Source: Metridium senile (lineage: Eukaryota; Cnidaria; Anthozoa; Actiniaria; Metridiidae). Taken from it: a stretch of DNA of 64,000 bases. The number at the start of each line of letters is the position of its first letter. The first letter of the stretch is position 1. Where the stretch lies: positions 665,490-729,489 of the forward strand of contig OX459109.1 of assembly GCA_949775045.1 (NCBI GenBank). The letters run 5' to 3'. A program made the position numbers and the translations under genes. A model generated the notes under the pieces. The model was not told where the DNA came from and ran no database searches. It saw only the letters and a program-made list of their open reading frames with translations. Below are positions 24,939-36,908 of the stretch, piece by piece.

Positions 24939-25775
24939 ATGGACAAGTCATACGGTGTTTATCAGGAAGACTATCCTGAAGGGTCAGAAGATGTAATAAA
25001 CAGCACTAAAGCACCAACATCAAGTACTAATCAAGACAAATCATCTTATGAAGAAGGCAAGACCGAGAAGGACTACGCCAGTGATACAACTGGCTGTGAG
25101 AGTTCTGATAGTAAGAAAATCCGTACGCAGCGCAAATCACGTCGACGTCCACCGTATTCTTATATTGCACTAATAGCCATGGCGATACAGAACGCACCCG
25201 AAAAACGCCTGACATTGGACGGGATCTGCAAGTTCATTCGTGATAGGTTCCCTTTTTACAGGGAGACGTACCCTTCATGGAAAATCTGCATTCGCAACAA
25301 TCTCTCGTTGAACGATTGTTTTATTAAGACCGGGATAAAATCAGATGAGCCTTTGAAAGGCAACTACTGGGCTTTAGATCCAGAAAGCTACAGCATGTTT
25401 GAAAATGGTAGCTTCTTGAGACGCAAGACACGCTTTAAAAAGCAAGAAAGAAACGGGGGCGACGGTAAAGTCAATACAAGTGAAAGTAGCAGGCCTTTCT
25501 CGTCGTTAGATTTGCACTCAATGTATCTAAGCAGCCCTTTACTACCCACCTCGTACTCATTCAGTCCACTGGAAGCTCCTAAACTGTCGGCCTTACCACC
25601 CTATCTACCGGCGTTACACTACTACAGCTCGCCAAGCACCATGTCTACATCAGAAGGGTTATTCCTGCATTCTTCACAGCTTCCTCTATTGCCCTCATAC
25701 TATCAGCATCTCAACTGCCAACAGTGTAGTTACTGTGAAAACTCGAAACATCTTAACCCATATGTACGAATATAG
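24939..25775 (+). CDS. Intronless forkhead (Fox) transcription factor with an altered recognition helix
   Basis: A 278-residue uninterrupted reading frame. Residues 69-167 form a forkhead domain: [13 protein letters not shown] at the start, [10 protein letters not shown], the RFPFYRE block, [16 protein letters not shown] and a basic [10 protein letters not shown] end. The overall match is closest to FoxD/FoxE-type domains, and intronless forkhead genes are common in those groups. The recognition helix, normally WQNSIRHNLS, reads [10 protein letters not shown] (114-123). The usual base-contacting Asn is Ile116 and the usual His is Asn120, and Ser becomes Cys117. The N-terminal 65 residues are acidic and Ser/Thr-rich. 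The C-terminal tail is rich in Ser, Pro, Leu and Tyr and ends with a small Cys cluster (CQQCSYC). No clear eh1 repression motif is seen. The protein is expected to be nuclear and DNA-binding, but its site preference may differ from other Fox proteins. Class assignment within Fox is uncertain. Confidence 0.87.
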   Translation: MDKSYGVYQEDYPEGSEDVINSTKAPTSSTNQDKSSYEEGKTEKDYASDTTGCESSDSKKIRTQRKSRRRPPYSYIALIAMAIQNAPEKRLTLDGICKFIRDRFPFYRETYPSWKICIRNNLSLNDCFIKTGIKSDEPLKGNYWALDPESYSMFENGSFLRRKTRFKKQERNGGDGKVNTSESSRPFSSLDLHSMYLSSPLLPTSYSFSPLEAPKLSALPPYLPALHYYSSPSTMSTSEGLFLHSSQLPLLPSYYQHLNCQQCSYCENSKHLNPYVRI

Positions 25776-27360
25776 AAACCAACACTCCTATAATGGACTT
25801 TATATAATTAGTTAATGTAAAAAATATTGAAATTCTACTTATTTATAGTCACAGTTATGTATTGTATAAATCGCACGTTACCAATTTAGATCACTATTTG
25901 AACTGTGTGTTCGTTAAGAAAAACGATAACATTTACATCAGATAAGAAAGTTACTTTCTTGTAACATTAAGATAAACAATCGTCTTCTAAGGAAGACAAG
26001 AACAAAGTAAGCTATGCTTTGAAACAAAGACTTGAACAGTCAGTGAAAAAACTGCAAGAAACAGCGTCTGTATCCAAGACAGTTTGAAAACGCCATGGGG
26101 TCCCCTATTACTGCTATAAATGAACAATTTTAATAAGCTAAAAGACTATCAAACTGACAGGGTAGTTTAGGGGGCTATTCATGAAGTTCTTAACTCCGCA
26201 TGTTTACTGACAAGATAAAAAAAAACATTTATAGGATAAACTGCGCGCTTAGTCGGGCTAACCATTCTATTATAAATCACTCTATTCACGTAGGTTATTA
26301 AACAACCAAGCTTGTTATTAGACAAGCAATAAAATAGGATGTTATCAAAAACGAGGAGTTGGAGTTTTCTTTGTCTAGAGGTCGGAAATGAACGTTTTTC
26401 TTTTTCAATGACTATGTTTTTTATTTCCAACACGGCAGTCGACGGAAAACAGAATTCCGGTTATTTTGTTATTTGCTAGTCCCCTCGGTGTCTCAATAGT
26501 TAAATCCAAAGAAAAATAACTAACGAGTTGACTATAAAAGAAGAACAGTGCCACATAAAGGGCACCCTCTTCATCTTGTTTATTCAACTAAACTTGACAA
26601 GTACCTCATCACAAAAGAACATTTGACCAACGCAACACAAATCCCTAAAGGCGTAATTTCAATTCTCCACTTCAAACTTTTTAAACGGCCAATTAATTAT
26701 TTTCGAATTGGATTTTCCCAACAGTTGGAGTCCAAGCTAGAATATACGAAAAATGCAAGCAAGCCGGTTTGTTTTGCCTTTAAGGGTGGGTATTATGCTC
26801 TACCGCGATGCGTTTTGAAATTCTTCGGTTGTTTAACACTAAGCTTGACTATGATTTAGTTTTGTTCTTTTATACTGAACAGCAGAGTAATATCTATGAA
26901 CCAGCAAGGGGTGTAACGCCATGCTGGGCGCGTTCTAGCCACCCCGCTCCGTAAAGCTAAGGTATGAGACCCCCATAGAAGTGTTTATTGCGCCTTAAAT
27001 CACTCGTTCTAACTACCTTCAAGAGACAATATTATTGATGACAAGTTACGATAGTATAATAGCCATCAACTGTTGCTATCACCAAGCTGTTAGTATCGGA
27101 GTCTTTGCTGGGGATCCAATCCAAACAATAACTATATATACACAAAACTTGTAAATATACTAAAAATGTCTTATTTCACGCATGAAGTCATCTCTTACAA
27201 AGTGCGGTTTTGGCTTTGATGTTGGAGATGCGAACTATTGGCCTACATTTATTCTTTGAAGTATTTGTTTATATATCGAATCAAGACTATATATAGTGAA
27301 CAGTCTAATGGTTATGATGGTCTGTATCAATATCCATGTATGGAGTTTGAATTTATAAAC
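25776..27360. other. Intergenic region after the forkhead gene
   Basis: No coding gene supported. No clear AATAAA signal close to the forkhead stop was seen. Confidence 0.4.
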
Positions 27361-27365
27361 ATATA

Positions 27366-27590
27366 AACTGGCACTAAAATGATCAATGAAATTAGAATTT
27401 TACAACAAAATATATACATATATACATACACTAGCACTAAAATGATCAATGAAATTAGAATTTTACAACGATATATATACATATATACACTGGCACTAAA
27501 ATGGTCAATGAAATTAGAATTTTACAACGAAATATATACATATATACACTGGCACTAAAATGGTAAATGAAATTAGAATTTTACACTTTA
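27366..27590 (+). repeat. ~60-bp tandem repeat, 4 copies
   Basis: The unit CACTGGCACTAAAATGATCA, ATGAAATTAGAATTTTACA, then an ATATATACATATATA link, recurs four times. Confidence 0.88.
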
Positions 27591-27621
27591 CGGCTTCACT
27601 CTTGTCTCAGAGATATAAATA

Positions 27622-27770
27622 GAAACTAGCGAGTAAACTAGTATAGGCTGCGTCGGTGTTTGATATAAACGATAGGTAATAGAATGAAATTTGTAACACT
27701 GTAAAAAATGTTAACTTCACTTTACTGACCTTGCGAGCTTTACCCTTGTCTTAGAGGTTTTTCTTGTAAT
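27622..27770 (-). repeat. Dispersed repeat with hammerhead-like end, copy
   Basis: GAAACTAGCGAGTAAACTAG start, GATATAAACGATAGGTAAT middle, and a decayed end (CTTTACTGACCTTGCGAGC). It lies after a 60-bp array. Confidence 0.75.
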
Positions 27771-28049
27771 TTGTTATTACTAAATGTATAAACATATTGT
27801 AGTAATAAATTTGTAAAAATTATTATAGAACCTCCACTCAAATATAGTTTAAAAATATAGCTTTACTAAAATAATCAATAAACTTAGAAGATTGAGACTA
27901 ACGAGTTTTTATTCGCCATGAAGTTAGGCTAAATGACTATATATATGAATATTGCACTCTATATCACAGATCGTGGGATTATGTTATACTAGAAAATAAC
28001 AGTCGTTATTCCGCTAATCAATGAGCTCACCCTGTAGTACTCAGTAAAA

Positions 28050-28325
28050 CATTGTAAAATTATAAAACAGCTACAAACATTGTGCCATAAATCCGGCCAA
28101 ACGTTTGCTGTCGAAATGTTCTTATATCATGTATTTTTTCATGTACCATTAAACTTGGTACAGTTATCAATATACGAACTAAATGCTTCAGTAACATTTT
28201 TGTAAAATTACAAAACAGCTACAAACATTGTGTCATAAATCCGGTCAAACGTCTTCTCTAAAATGTTTTTACTTCATGTACTTTTTCATGTACTATTAAA
28301 CTTGATACAGTTATCAATGTTCGCG
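28050..28325 (+). repeat. ~143-bp tandem duplication
   Basis: AAAACAGCTACAAACATTGTG and CATGTATTTTTTCATGTACC-like blocks appear twice, at about 28075 and 28215. Confidence 0.8.
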
Positions 28326-28339
28326 GATCTAAAAGCTGC

Positions 28340-31300
28340 AGTTATCAATATAGAAATATTGAGGTTTTAACTCGCAGTGAAGCGAGCGTTAAATATAGTG
28401 ACCCATTTCACATTAGAGGACGGACAAATAACAATAATAAATGGTTCGTCTCATGTGAATTCGACAAAATAAGACGACATTTTCGTTGTATTCGCACCGT
28501 TTTCACACACGTCGACTTGTCCGTCATAAGACGATATGTCCGTCCAGACGATTTATCCGTATTCTAGTTCGATTTTGTTACAAATGCGATGGCTTATAAG
28601 AATTAAAATGGCTTTATTATTTTGCAGTTTCTACAGAATATCAATGAATATTGTATATTGTTTCGACTTTACAAAATATCGAATCGAACTTTTCACTTTC
28701 ATATTCGGGGTATTGTTTGAATATGACTAGATTCGAGGGATTGTTTGAATATGACTATTCGAGGGATTGATTGAATCAGTTTTTCAACTTCTTATTTAAG
28801 AGATATCTTGAATAAATGTTTATCTTCTTCTTCTTTATTTATTGGTATAGCGGTTATAGCCGGTTAGAATCAACATTATTTGGGTGATAATTCGCTATAT
28901 AAACATCAAATGATTATTACACATCGACTGAGCTGAACAAAGTAAACAGACTATTTAAAAACACTTTAATTTGTAAATAAACTCTAACCAAAAAAGGCTG
29001 CGGATTAATCATTAAGAAACCTGATATCGATTCAATCAAAAAACACACTTGTACCAGAAAGTTTTACTTGTAAGAATTAAACCATGTACTGACCCATGTA
29101 AATATTACAAGGTAAATATTACTTTTTTCAAAAATTACAACTAAATATTCGCTTATATTAGAAACGCAAAAAGTCATTTTTGTTTTTCCTCGAAATGTTT
29201 GATGTCTTTAATATTTTTTTTAAATATTTTTAAGAAGACTAATTCAAAACGTATTTTGAAGTAAATTAAGTAATAACACTACAGTCTTGAGATGGCGATA
29301 CTTCTAAGCAACAATGATTTCAGGTCGTACACGATTTAATTTTGACAAGACAAAAAGTTGGAGCTCAATACTAATATAAACTACTTGAAATTGCAATTTT
29401 TAGAGTACATACTCTACAGTAATCAATATTGAACAAAGTAAATACACATCTACTTGTGTCACTAGGTTACTTTAAAACCATCTCTATTTCTATGTCTATA
29501 AATAACCCATTCTTTACTAGCGAAAGGGGGATTTGATCTGAACAATACCTAAGCTTACACATGACTATGATTTATATTTTGCCTTTGATTGTTGATTACT
29601 AGTGAAATGTCTTTGCCAGCCCACTAAAGAATCCTAACAATCGATCAATAAGACTCCAGGCTAAACCTTTGTCACAGCCCAGCGATTCTCGATAATGACC
29701 CAATTTAGTAAATTCTTTGAGAACCATTAACAATATTGGAACTGGTCATTGTTAGTTGAGCTTGGTGGCGTTCAATTAAAATCCCTCTACCCACCCACCC
29801 CCTAATTATCTATTGTCGAGGTAAAGCAATGGGCTGGCCGTTTAGAGAACTGGATTAAAACCTTTGACAGGTCCACGCTATATTGTGATTCAATTGTACA
29901 GAGATCAGAGCTATTTTACACGAGTATTTCATTACAATAAATAATATGGCAAGCGTACAACTACTGCTTAATAGTACTGAACATCATTAAGTAACGAGAG
30001 TTTTTCCAGTTACAAAGAAATTAACTATTGATGCCAACAATTAAATGAAAGGAATCTGGAATAAGTCTTTCGTATTTTTTTCACGTCAATTTTATAATGA
30101 CTTTAATGACACGGATCATATGGTGTTTTCTCAACTACACCATTATCAAATTAACCTTCTAAATCAAATCAAGTTGAAAGCGTCTAAAAGGTTTCGTTTC
30201 TTTTAAATTCATATTCAACGATTTCATTGAGAAAAAAAACAGAAAATGTCTATTATGTGTTGAAGTGTTTTTTTCAATAACAATCGTTAATGAACTAAAA
30301 TCTCGAAATATTTTTTCCGGCTATAGGTTTGAAGTGCACTCTTTTTCCACCGTCAGTCATTTCCATTCTTCAAGAACTCACTCTTTTCATTTGAATAAAG
30401 GAAATAAGGAAAATCACTAATTTCTAGCTATGAATACTGAATTTTCTAGAAGAACTACATCGGTAATGATGTTGACTTCATATCAAACAATTTTAACATT
30501 GGCCATAATTTGAAATTAACTGACGAATCAAAAACTTACGATCATTTAGTCATCCATCTAGAAATCAAAAAGGCCTATATTTGATTGTAATGATTTTCGG
30601 GCCAATCAAAATAACTATTAAATGAACTGTAATCTGAAATTAACCTATACAAAGGAAAAGTTTAATAGAAAAGTATTTCCATTACATTCTTTGCTAAGAT
30701 ATTTCGTTGTTTCTAAGAACAATTTTGTCTCTTAAATATAATAATTCTTAAATAAACTTGAAATTAAATTTGAAGGAAAATTTCACAACATAGCTAGATT
30801 TTCAAATTCGTTTTTTTTTTCAGCTAGTGTACATGTTTTCATCAGGTCAAAAAATATTTCTAGTAATAAAAGTTATGTTAGGTTTAAAATATTGGGTTAG
30901 GGCTATATAGTTTTAAAATCAAATATTTTAGTCAGTTTTTAGCTAAAATTAAGGGATAAGTTAGAATCAAGATGGACCCGTGTTTATTGTAATGTTATTT
31001 CCACGTAGCGCGACCACCTGATCCATTGGATTACACCCGACAAACCATTGAATTTCAGGTACAATGAGCGTGTGGTTTTAGTCCAGGAACACACCTGGAA
31101 TCCACCCATTACCAACGCAAACACAAGGCCAAACAAAACACTCAAATATCTAATAGAAGTTGCATTGTGTATTGAGAAAAAGGATTTCCACAACACGATA
31201 GATGTGTCTATGTATAGCGATATCCTACATCAACGTGGATATCCACGCTGACTGGCTTAATGATCCATCCAGACAGCTTACTGACCCAAACTCGTAAAAA

Positions 31301-31985
31301 TCAAACGATAATGAAATAGATACTACTATCTCTATGCTTCTATGTAAGTCATTGAGTTTTCCCGAGGTGTTTTGTGGCTATAATTTTCATAATTATAGGT
31401 GTGGGTCATTTAGAACAAAACAGGCAGGATTACTAACAAAAGCGTTCGCTTCTCTCACACGGCACACTCAACAACTATCATAAACATCTTACTACTTTTC
31501 ATGATAAGCCTGTCCTTTAGTCTTTAAGGGTTAAAATAGTAGTCCTACTGCTAACAAATGATGTGTAAGTCCCGTATTGATCACATGCATTCCCACGTGT
31601 TGTTGCACGTGCCTGTGAAGCTATTTCATGCATTTTTGAAAACCACTTTCATCCTATTCTATAAAGAAACTACTAGAACTATGATTTAAAGTGCACCTAT
31701 TACCTGCTGAGAAACCCACCTAAAGTAATGTATACAAGTCATTTAAAACAATTGTGCGAAACTAAATTCAGTTTCATCAAAATGCGAATTTTTTATGCCC
31801 TGTCAAAGTCTGGAAAATGGTAAATATACCATCTCAGTATAAATCATAGTTCGCACGTTTTGATATTAGAGCGTGGACAAATCGATTGACAACATTGAAT
31901 CGTCCGTAAAAAGCGCTCGTCAGCTAATGTGAATTCAACAAAATCAGACGAATTATTCGTCTCAAATTCTGTTCGTCCCGTTTTC
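28340..31985. other. Intergenic region, no gene recognised
   Basis: AT-rich. It contains one copy of a repeat with GTGAATTCGACAAAAT and GACTTGTCCGTCATAAGACG (28390-28560), relatives of which lie at 13150-13250 and 31870-32110. A GTTTATTGTAATGTTATTTCC element start is at about 30980, with a relative at about 33638. Confidence 0.4.
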
Positions 31986-31993
31986 ACACCAGA

Positions 31994-32063
31994 GGCCAGT
32001 TGTACGAAGCCTGGATAAAGTTATCCGCTGGATAATGTACTATTCAGGCTTCGTATAACTGGC
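31994..32063. mobile_element. 70-bp palindromic mini-element with ACCAGA target duplication
   Basis: GGCCAGTTGTACGAAGCCTG at the left and CAGGCTTCGTATAACTGGC at the right. ACCAGA flanks it on both sides (31988-31993 and 32064-32069). The uninterrupted site ACCAGACGGC occurs in the related repeat at about 13221. Confidence 0.85.
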
Positions 32064-32563
32064 ACCAGACGGCTTTTCCGTCATAATACGACTTTTCGGT
32101 CCTCATTATTTGTAAGACTTCTTAAGTGAAAACGGCCATTTTCTTGCTTCAGAGTTTTTGAAAACGAAAAGGAGAGATTGCAGGGCTAACATTAATTTTG
32201 TACGCGTTTTTTATTCTAAGATATTTCAATCTTTTTGTTTTAATTAGAACATTTCACTTGGGCTGTGCGTCTTTTTCTTGAAACGATCAAAACTTCGAAT
32301 AAGAAATTAGAACATTTTGCTTGAGTCGTGCGTCTTTTTCTTGAAACGATCAAAACTTCGAATAAGAAATGATGAAAAATGTACTAAACATAAAAAAGTT
32401 ATTTCAATATTTGCAACTTCTACATGCCTTGATAACATTAACTGACAGGTATTTTTCCGGCAAACAAAATAATGAAAGTGTGTGGTTCAAAGTTGATCAA
32501 CACAAAGCGAAGCATTCTAATAAACATGAAACTTTTCTTTTCGTATTTTCGTAGACGTTATAA

Positions 32564-32806
32564 TAATTAGCGAGTAAACTAGTATAGGCTGCGTCTGTCT
32601 TTGAAATAACAATAGGTAATATAATGAGATTTGTAACACCGTAAAAAAAAAAAAAAAAAATAGAAACTAGCGAGTGAACTAGTATAGGCAGTGTCGGTGT
32701 TTAATATAAATGATAGGTAAATGAAATTTGTGACTGACATGGTAAAAAATGTTAACTTAATTTTACTGACCGGTTTCTAGCGTTAGCCCTTCGTCGGAGA
32801 ATATAA
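32564..32806 (-). repeat. Two adjacent copies of the dispersed repeat, first truncated
   Basis: The first (32564-32650) ends in a poly-A run. The second (32663-32806) is full length, with GCGTTAGCCCTTCGTCGGAG at its end. Head-to-tail adjacency fits a tandem or retrozyme-like origin. Confidence 0.75.
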
Positions 32807-33063
32807 TAATTAGAATATTACTAATACATGCCATCAGATAAGATATGTAATTAAGAAATGGTTGATATGGTTGTTTTTAAATTGTTATCTTGTTGATAGC
32901 AAGAGCAAGATCAATATTTTGATTTTACTCTGCGAACTAAAGGGATTTCCTCGTCTGGAAACTTGTCAGTTTACTTTTTTTTAAAACCTAACAAAACAAT
33001 TGTAGAGCTTCTTTGACACACACAAATTTGTAGCTTTGCGACCAATAAAAATACTTATTCCAG

Positions 33064-33385
33064 TATTCAGACAAAGGATTAATGCCAGAAACATTGGTAA
33101 GTAAGATTTCCCTTTAATCGGTGTATATATGTAAGTAACATTCTTTACCCAGACAAAGGATTAACGTCCAAAACGACAATAAATAAAACTCCCTTTAACT
33201 CGGTATATAGGTAACAATTCTACTCCGACGAAGGATTAACGTCCATAACGTCAGTAAGTAACTGAGTTTTTTATACTGTGTAATTATAATTAACATTTTT
33301 ACTCCGGCGAAGGATTAACGTCATATATTTCATTGATCGTAAAACGACGAGGAATTGATGTCCACAACGGTCAGTAACAAGTTCA
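33064..33385 (+). repeat. ~80-bp tandem array with hammerhead-like core, 4-5 copies
   Basis: Copies start near 33067, 33151, 33227, 33306 and 33346. The best one reads TACTCCGACGAAGGATTAAC, GTCCATAACGTCAGTAAGTA: outer stem TACT/AGTA, inner stem GGA/TCC and an AACGTC box. Same unit as 3630-4010. Confidence 0.75.
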
Positions 33386-34189
33386 TCAACATCGTGTTTA
33401 CGTTGATGTACAATTTTGTTTGATAAACTAATACGATCTAAATATATACATCATTATGTTTTCCCTAAAATGACAATTATTAAATAAACTCCTTAGTAAA
33501 ATTAATGAAAATTCTGAGCAAACTTTCAGATTTTTCGAAAAGTTATGTTATAGCATATATTTCTAAAAGTTTTGTTAGAATTTATCGATTTAAAAGCAAA
33601 TATTTAACAGTCAGATTTTGTTCCAGTGTTAAGGTTTGTTTATTGTAATGTTAGTTCCACGTAGTAGGGCCACCCGGCTCTTTGGGTTGGATTAGACCAA
33701 ACACATCATTGCGGGATTCCTGGTACATAGCTTTGTCAGTGGTTTCTAAGATGATGCCGGTATAAATAGGCTATCATATTTACTCGTCGGTTTATCTCAG
33801 TGTTACTCTATAAAACTTTTCATCTATGTTTTTGTAACTACATCTATTTATATATGTTTCAGTTCCTATATTTACTGTAGAAAAAGATGATAAAGATGTG
33901 AATCCAATGACCTGTTAAACTGTTTTCTTTCGCACCATGTCCTTCACACTAGCCAGGCAGGTACGCATGGTCCAACAAACTCTGAACTTGGAAACACGTT
34001 GTAATAATCATGTTTCGCGCAATAGAATGGTTGTTTTTCCTATAACCGAACAAACAACACGTTTTAAAGTAACAGTTTACAATGTGGACACGCCCTTGAC
34101 CTGTATAACCAAACCTTTTATCTATAGTTTAAGATAACATAGAGTCGTAAGGATTTTTAACTTGAATAAACAACAATATATTCAGTTTC

Positions 34190-34316
34190 ATGGGCTAAAG
34201 CTCGAAACGTCAGTAAAGTTAAGTTAACATTTTTTACGGTGTTACAAATTTCATTCTATAACTGACCTATCGTTTATATAAAACACCGACGCAGCCTATA
34301 CTAGTTTACTCGCTAT
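34190..34316 (+). repeat. Dispersed repeat with hammerhead-like end, copy on the plus strand
   Basis: Starts GGGCTAAAGCTCGAAACGTC then AGTAAAG, and ends CTAGTTTACTCGCTA. The CCGACGA box is missing. Confidence 0.75.
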
Positions 34317-34377
34317 ACTAGATTCCATTTGTGGACAATTATAAAAGTAACGATTTAAAATACGTAAATAGCCTTCG

Positions 34378-34775
34378 GAAAGTATAGAAAATTCTTCACT
34401 TGAATAAACAATATATTCTTGCGGTAGAGTCAGATTTCATGAATAAAGACTGTTTATTTTTATCAAATATCTTTGTCCGTTGATCAGTTGTTGATACAAT
34501 AAAGCTTGATGAAAAAGTTGATTTGATTTCTCAATCTTTCCTGGTACACTCATTAATGAGTATAGAGAATTATTCACTTGAATAAACATATTGCTTACGG
34601 TCAAACTATAGTCAGATTTCCTGGAAAATGTTTATTTTTATCGAATATATTGTAGTTTATCTAGAGCCCAAAGTATCGATTTTTCTTTGTCGGTTGATCA
34701 GTTGTTGATACAATAAAGCTTGATGAAAAAGTTGATTTGATTTCCCAATATTTCCTGGTACACTCATTAATAATT
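34378..34775 (+). repeat. ~200-bp tandem duplication
   Basis: Two copies share CACTTGAATAAACA, GATCAGTTGTTGATACAATA, AAGCTTGATGAAAAAGTTGA and TCCTGGTACACTCATTAAT; they start near 34395 and 34572. Confidence 0.85.
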
Positions 34776-35519
34776 AACGAGTGGCACTTGTGTTTTCTCT
34801 CAACTGTTTGTAACCTGTTTAGTCGTGGATTTAATTAATACTACTAAAAACAATTATCATTCAATAACAATCTAGTAAAAAATATCACTGTTAGTGCATT
34901 CTTGTTGAAACTTATATGTATCTATTTTGTGGCATTGCTATGACCGATTTTTTTACAAAATGTTTCCATTCAAAATGGTCGTCAAGTTATGTGACTATAA
35001 AAAGGTTTGGTTAGGTAGGAGATAAAAACAACGATATAGCAAAAATAAAATGATTTCAGCCATAATTTCTTTGAACCCAGCGCCGGTAAACCACTACGCT
35101 ACCCTAAAACAAATAAATAAAACATCAAAAACGTATAAAAAAGAAGTTGGAGGAGCTGAGTTTTTCCAATACAGAAGGCATATACAAGTTTTCTTTGTCT
35201 TTGTTTTTTCGTTGTACTTTGAACACAGATATGTTCCAGATTGTCCACGCCGATCGGGATACGTGTTAACGATTACTGTTTCGATAGTTTTGAGCATTTT
35301 GCAGTCGAAGAAACCATTTTAATATCACGACTAGACGTGTTTAGAAGTACATACTTCATTTATCATCCTCTATACAATACTTATAGTTATATCAGTATAG
35401 CGTTATTTTTATCGATCACTCTTATCTGTAAAACTATAGTTGATAATTGTAATAATTTATCAGTCTACACGTCACATGATTATACGTGAAAACAAATATT
35501 TGATTTGATTTGTAATAAA

Positions 35520-35570
35520 ATTTTCACTCTTGAAAATGACGCCCGATGGCGTCGAAACGTCGAGAAAAAA
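35520..35570 (+). repeat. Hairpin followed by GAAACGTC, Penelope/retrozyme-like signature
   Basis: GACGCC-CGAT-GGCGTC forms a perfect 6-bp hairpin (35538-35553), directly followed by GAAACGTC. This short signature recalls the terminal regions of Penelope-like elements, but no reverse transcriptase is seen nearby. Confidence 0.45.
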
Positions 35571-35731
35571 GAAAAACCTAGTCGTTTTGAATTTTATACT
35601 TAAAACTACTAAAAACAAACATCTGAAAACAAAAAAGAAGGAAAAGAGATAGAGAACAAAAAGGCGAGAAAAAGAATTGGAAAAAAGTTAAAGACAAAAA
35701 TAATTAAAACGACACAAGAAAACATACGAGT

Positions 35732-36070
35732 AAGAAATCAATAATTATCTTATGAAAACATCTATAAAAAGTCAATAATTATCTTATGAAAACATCTATA
35801 AAAAGTCAATAATTATCTTATGAAAATATCTACAAAAAAAGGCAATAATTATCTTATGAAAACATCTATAAAAAGTCAATAATTATATTTATATGAAAAC
35901 ATCTATAAAAAGTCAATAATTATCTTATGAAAATATCTACAAAAAATCAATAATTATCTTATGAAAATATCTATAAAAAGTCAATAATTATCCTATGAAA
36001 ATATCTACAAAAAGTCAATAATTATCTCAATATTTATGAAAAGATCTAAAAACATATTAATTATCTTATG
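35732..36070 (+). repeat. 34-bp tandem repeat, ~10 copies
   Basis: The unit AAAAAGTCAATAATTATC plus TTATGAAAACATCTAT repeats at 34-base steps, with small indels. Confidence 0.92.
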
Positions 36071-36900
36071 AAAACCGAAACCCCAGTAAATTTATTGTTT
36101 GACAATAAAAACAGCAGATTGTTAAAATGGGAAGTCATACAATAGAAATCACCCATAGAGTTCAACACAATATTTATCAAAGATGACAGATTATTCTTTT
36201 TCTATTTTCTATATTGTATAAAAAGCAAAACAATAGAGAAATAACACCACCTATTTTTTTAAATTTAAAAGCTAACACAGGAAGCCCAAATTATCGACAA
36301 TTGATCTTAAAGATAACACAGGAAGCCCAAAAGAGTTAAATGTAACACTGGAATCCCACAGGAATCTCAACAGAAGAAAAAGAGACCTTTATGAGACTAC
36401 AGTAGATGAAATTTCAAACCATACATAAATTCTTCTGAGTTTAAAAAAGTACACATTTTTGAAATCATTATCATCATTATCATCACAATCAAATGTATAT
36501 AAATAGATGTATATTTTATCAATCCTTGTCAGTGTTTATACATAAGGTTGTTCACTACCACTACATTCAATATCTACAACCATCCTCATCACCATCATCC
36601 TTGTTATAACTATCACTGTTTTTATCATTACTATAAGTATCTTACAATATTACTTACAGTATTTCATTACTAACTAAGGTACTAACACAACTATCATTAA
36701 TCACCATCATTACTATCATCACCATCATCATTGTAATAATCAACACAGTATTCTTATCATTACAGTATTACTATAAAAATACAATATTACTTACAGTATT
36801 TCATTACTAACTACATATTAATATAACTATCTCCATTTACCATAACTATCATTACCATCATTGTAATAATCAATGCGCTTGTTTTTATGATATTATGGTA
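36071..36900. other. Intergenic region with scattered ATC-rich sequence
   Basis: Includes three close copies of the dispersed motif AACACAGGAAGCCC or variants (36274, 36315, 36344) and imperfect ATCATC triplets. No gene. Confidence 0.45.
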
Positions 36901-36908
36901 TAATTTAC

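Noticed and set aside
26548..26859. 103-codon plus-strand frame after the forkhead gene
   Set aside because: No ATG at its start, no recognised motif, and an overlapping antisense frame of similar quality.
35050..35322. 90-codon plus-strand frame
   Set aside because: Lies in repeat-derived sequence near the Penelope-like signature, with an open antisense frame and no homology.
35732..36070. Regular 34-bp array considered as a CRISPR
   Set aside because: The units are contiguous without unique spacers, and the genome is eukaryotic; it is a minisatellite.
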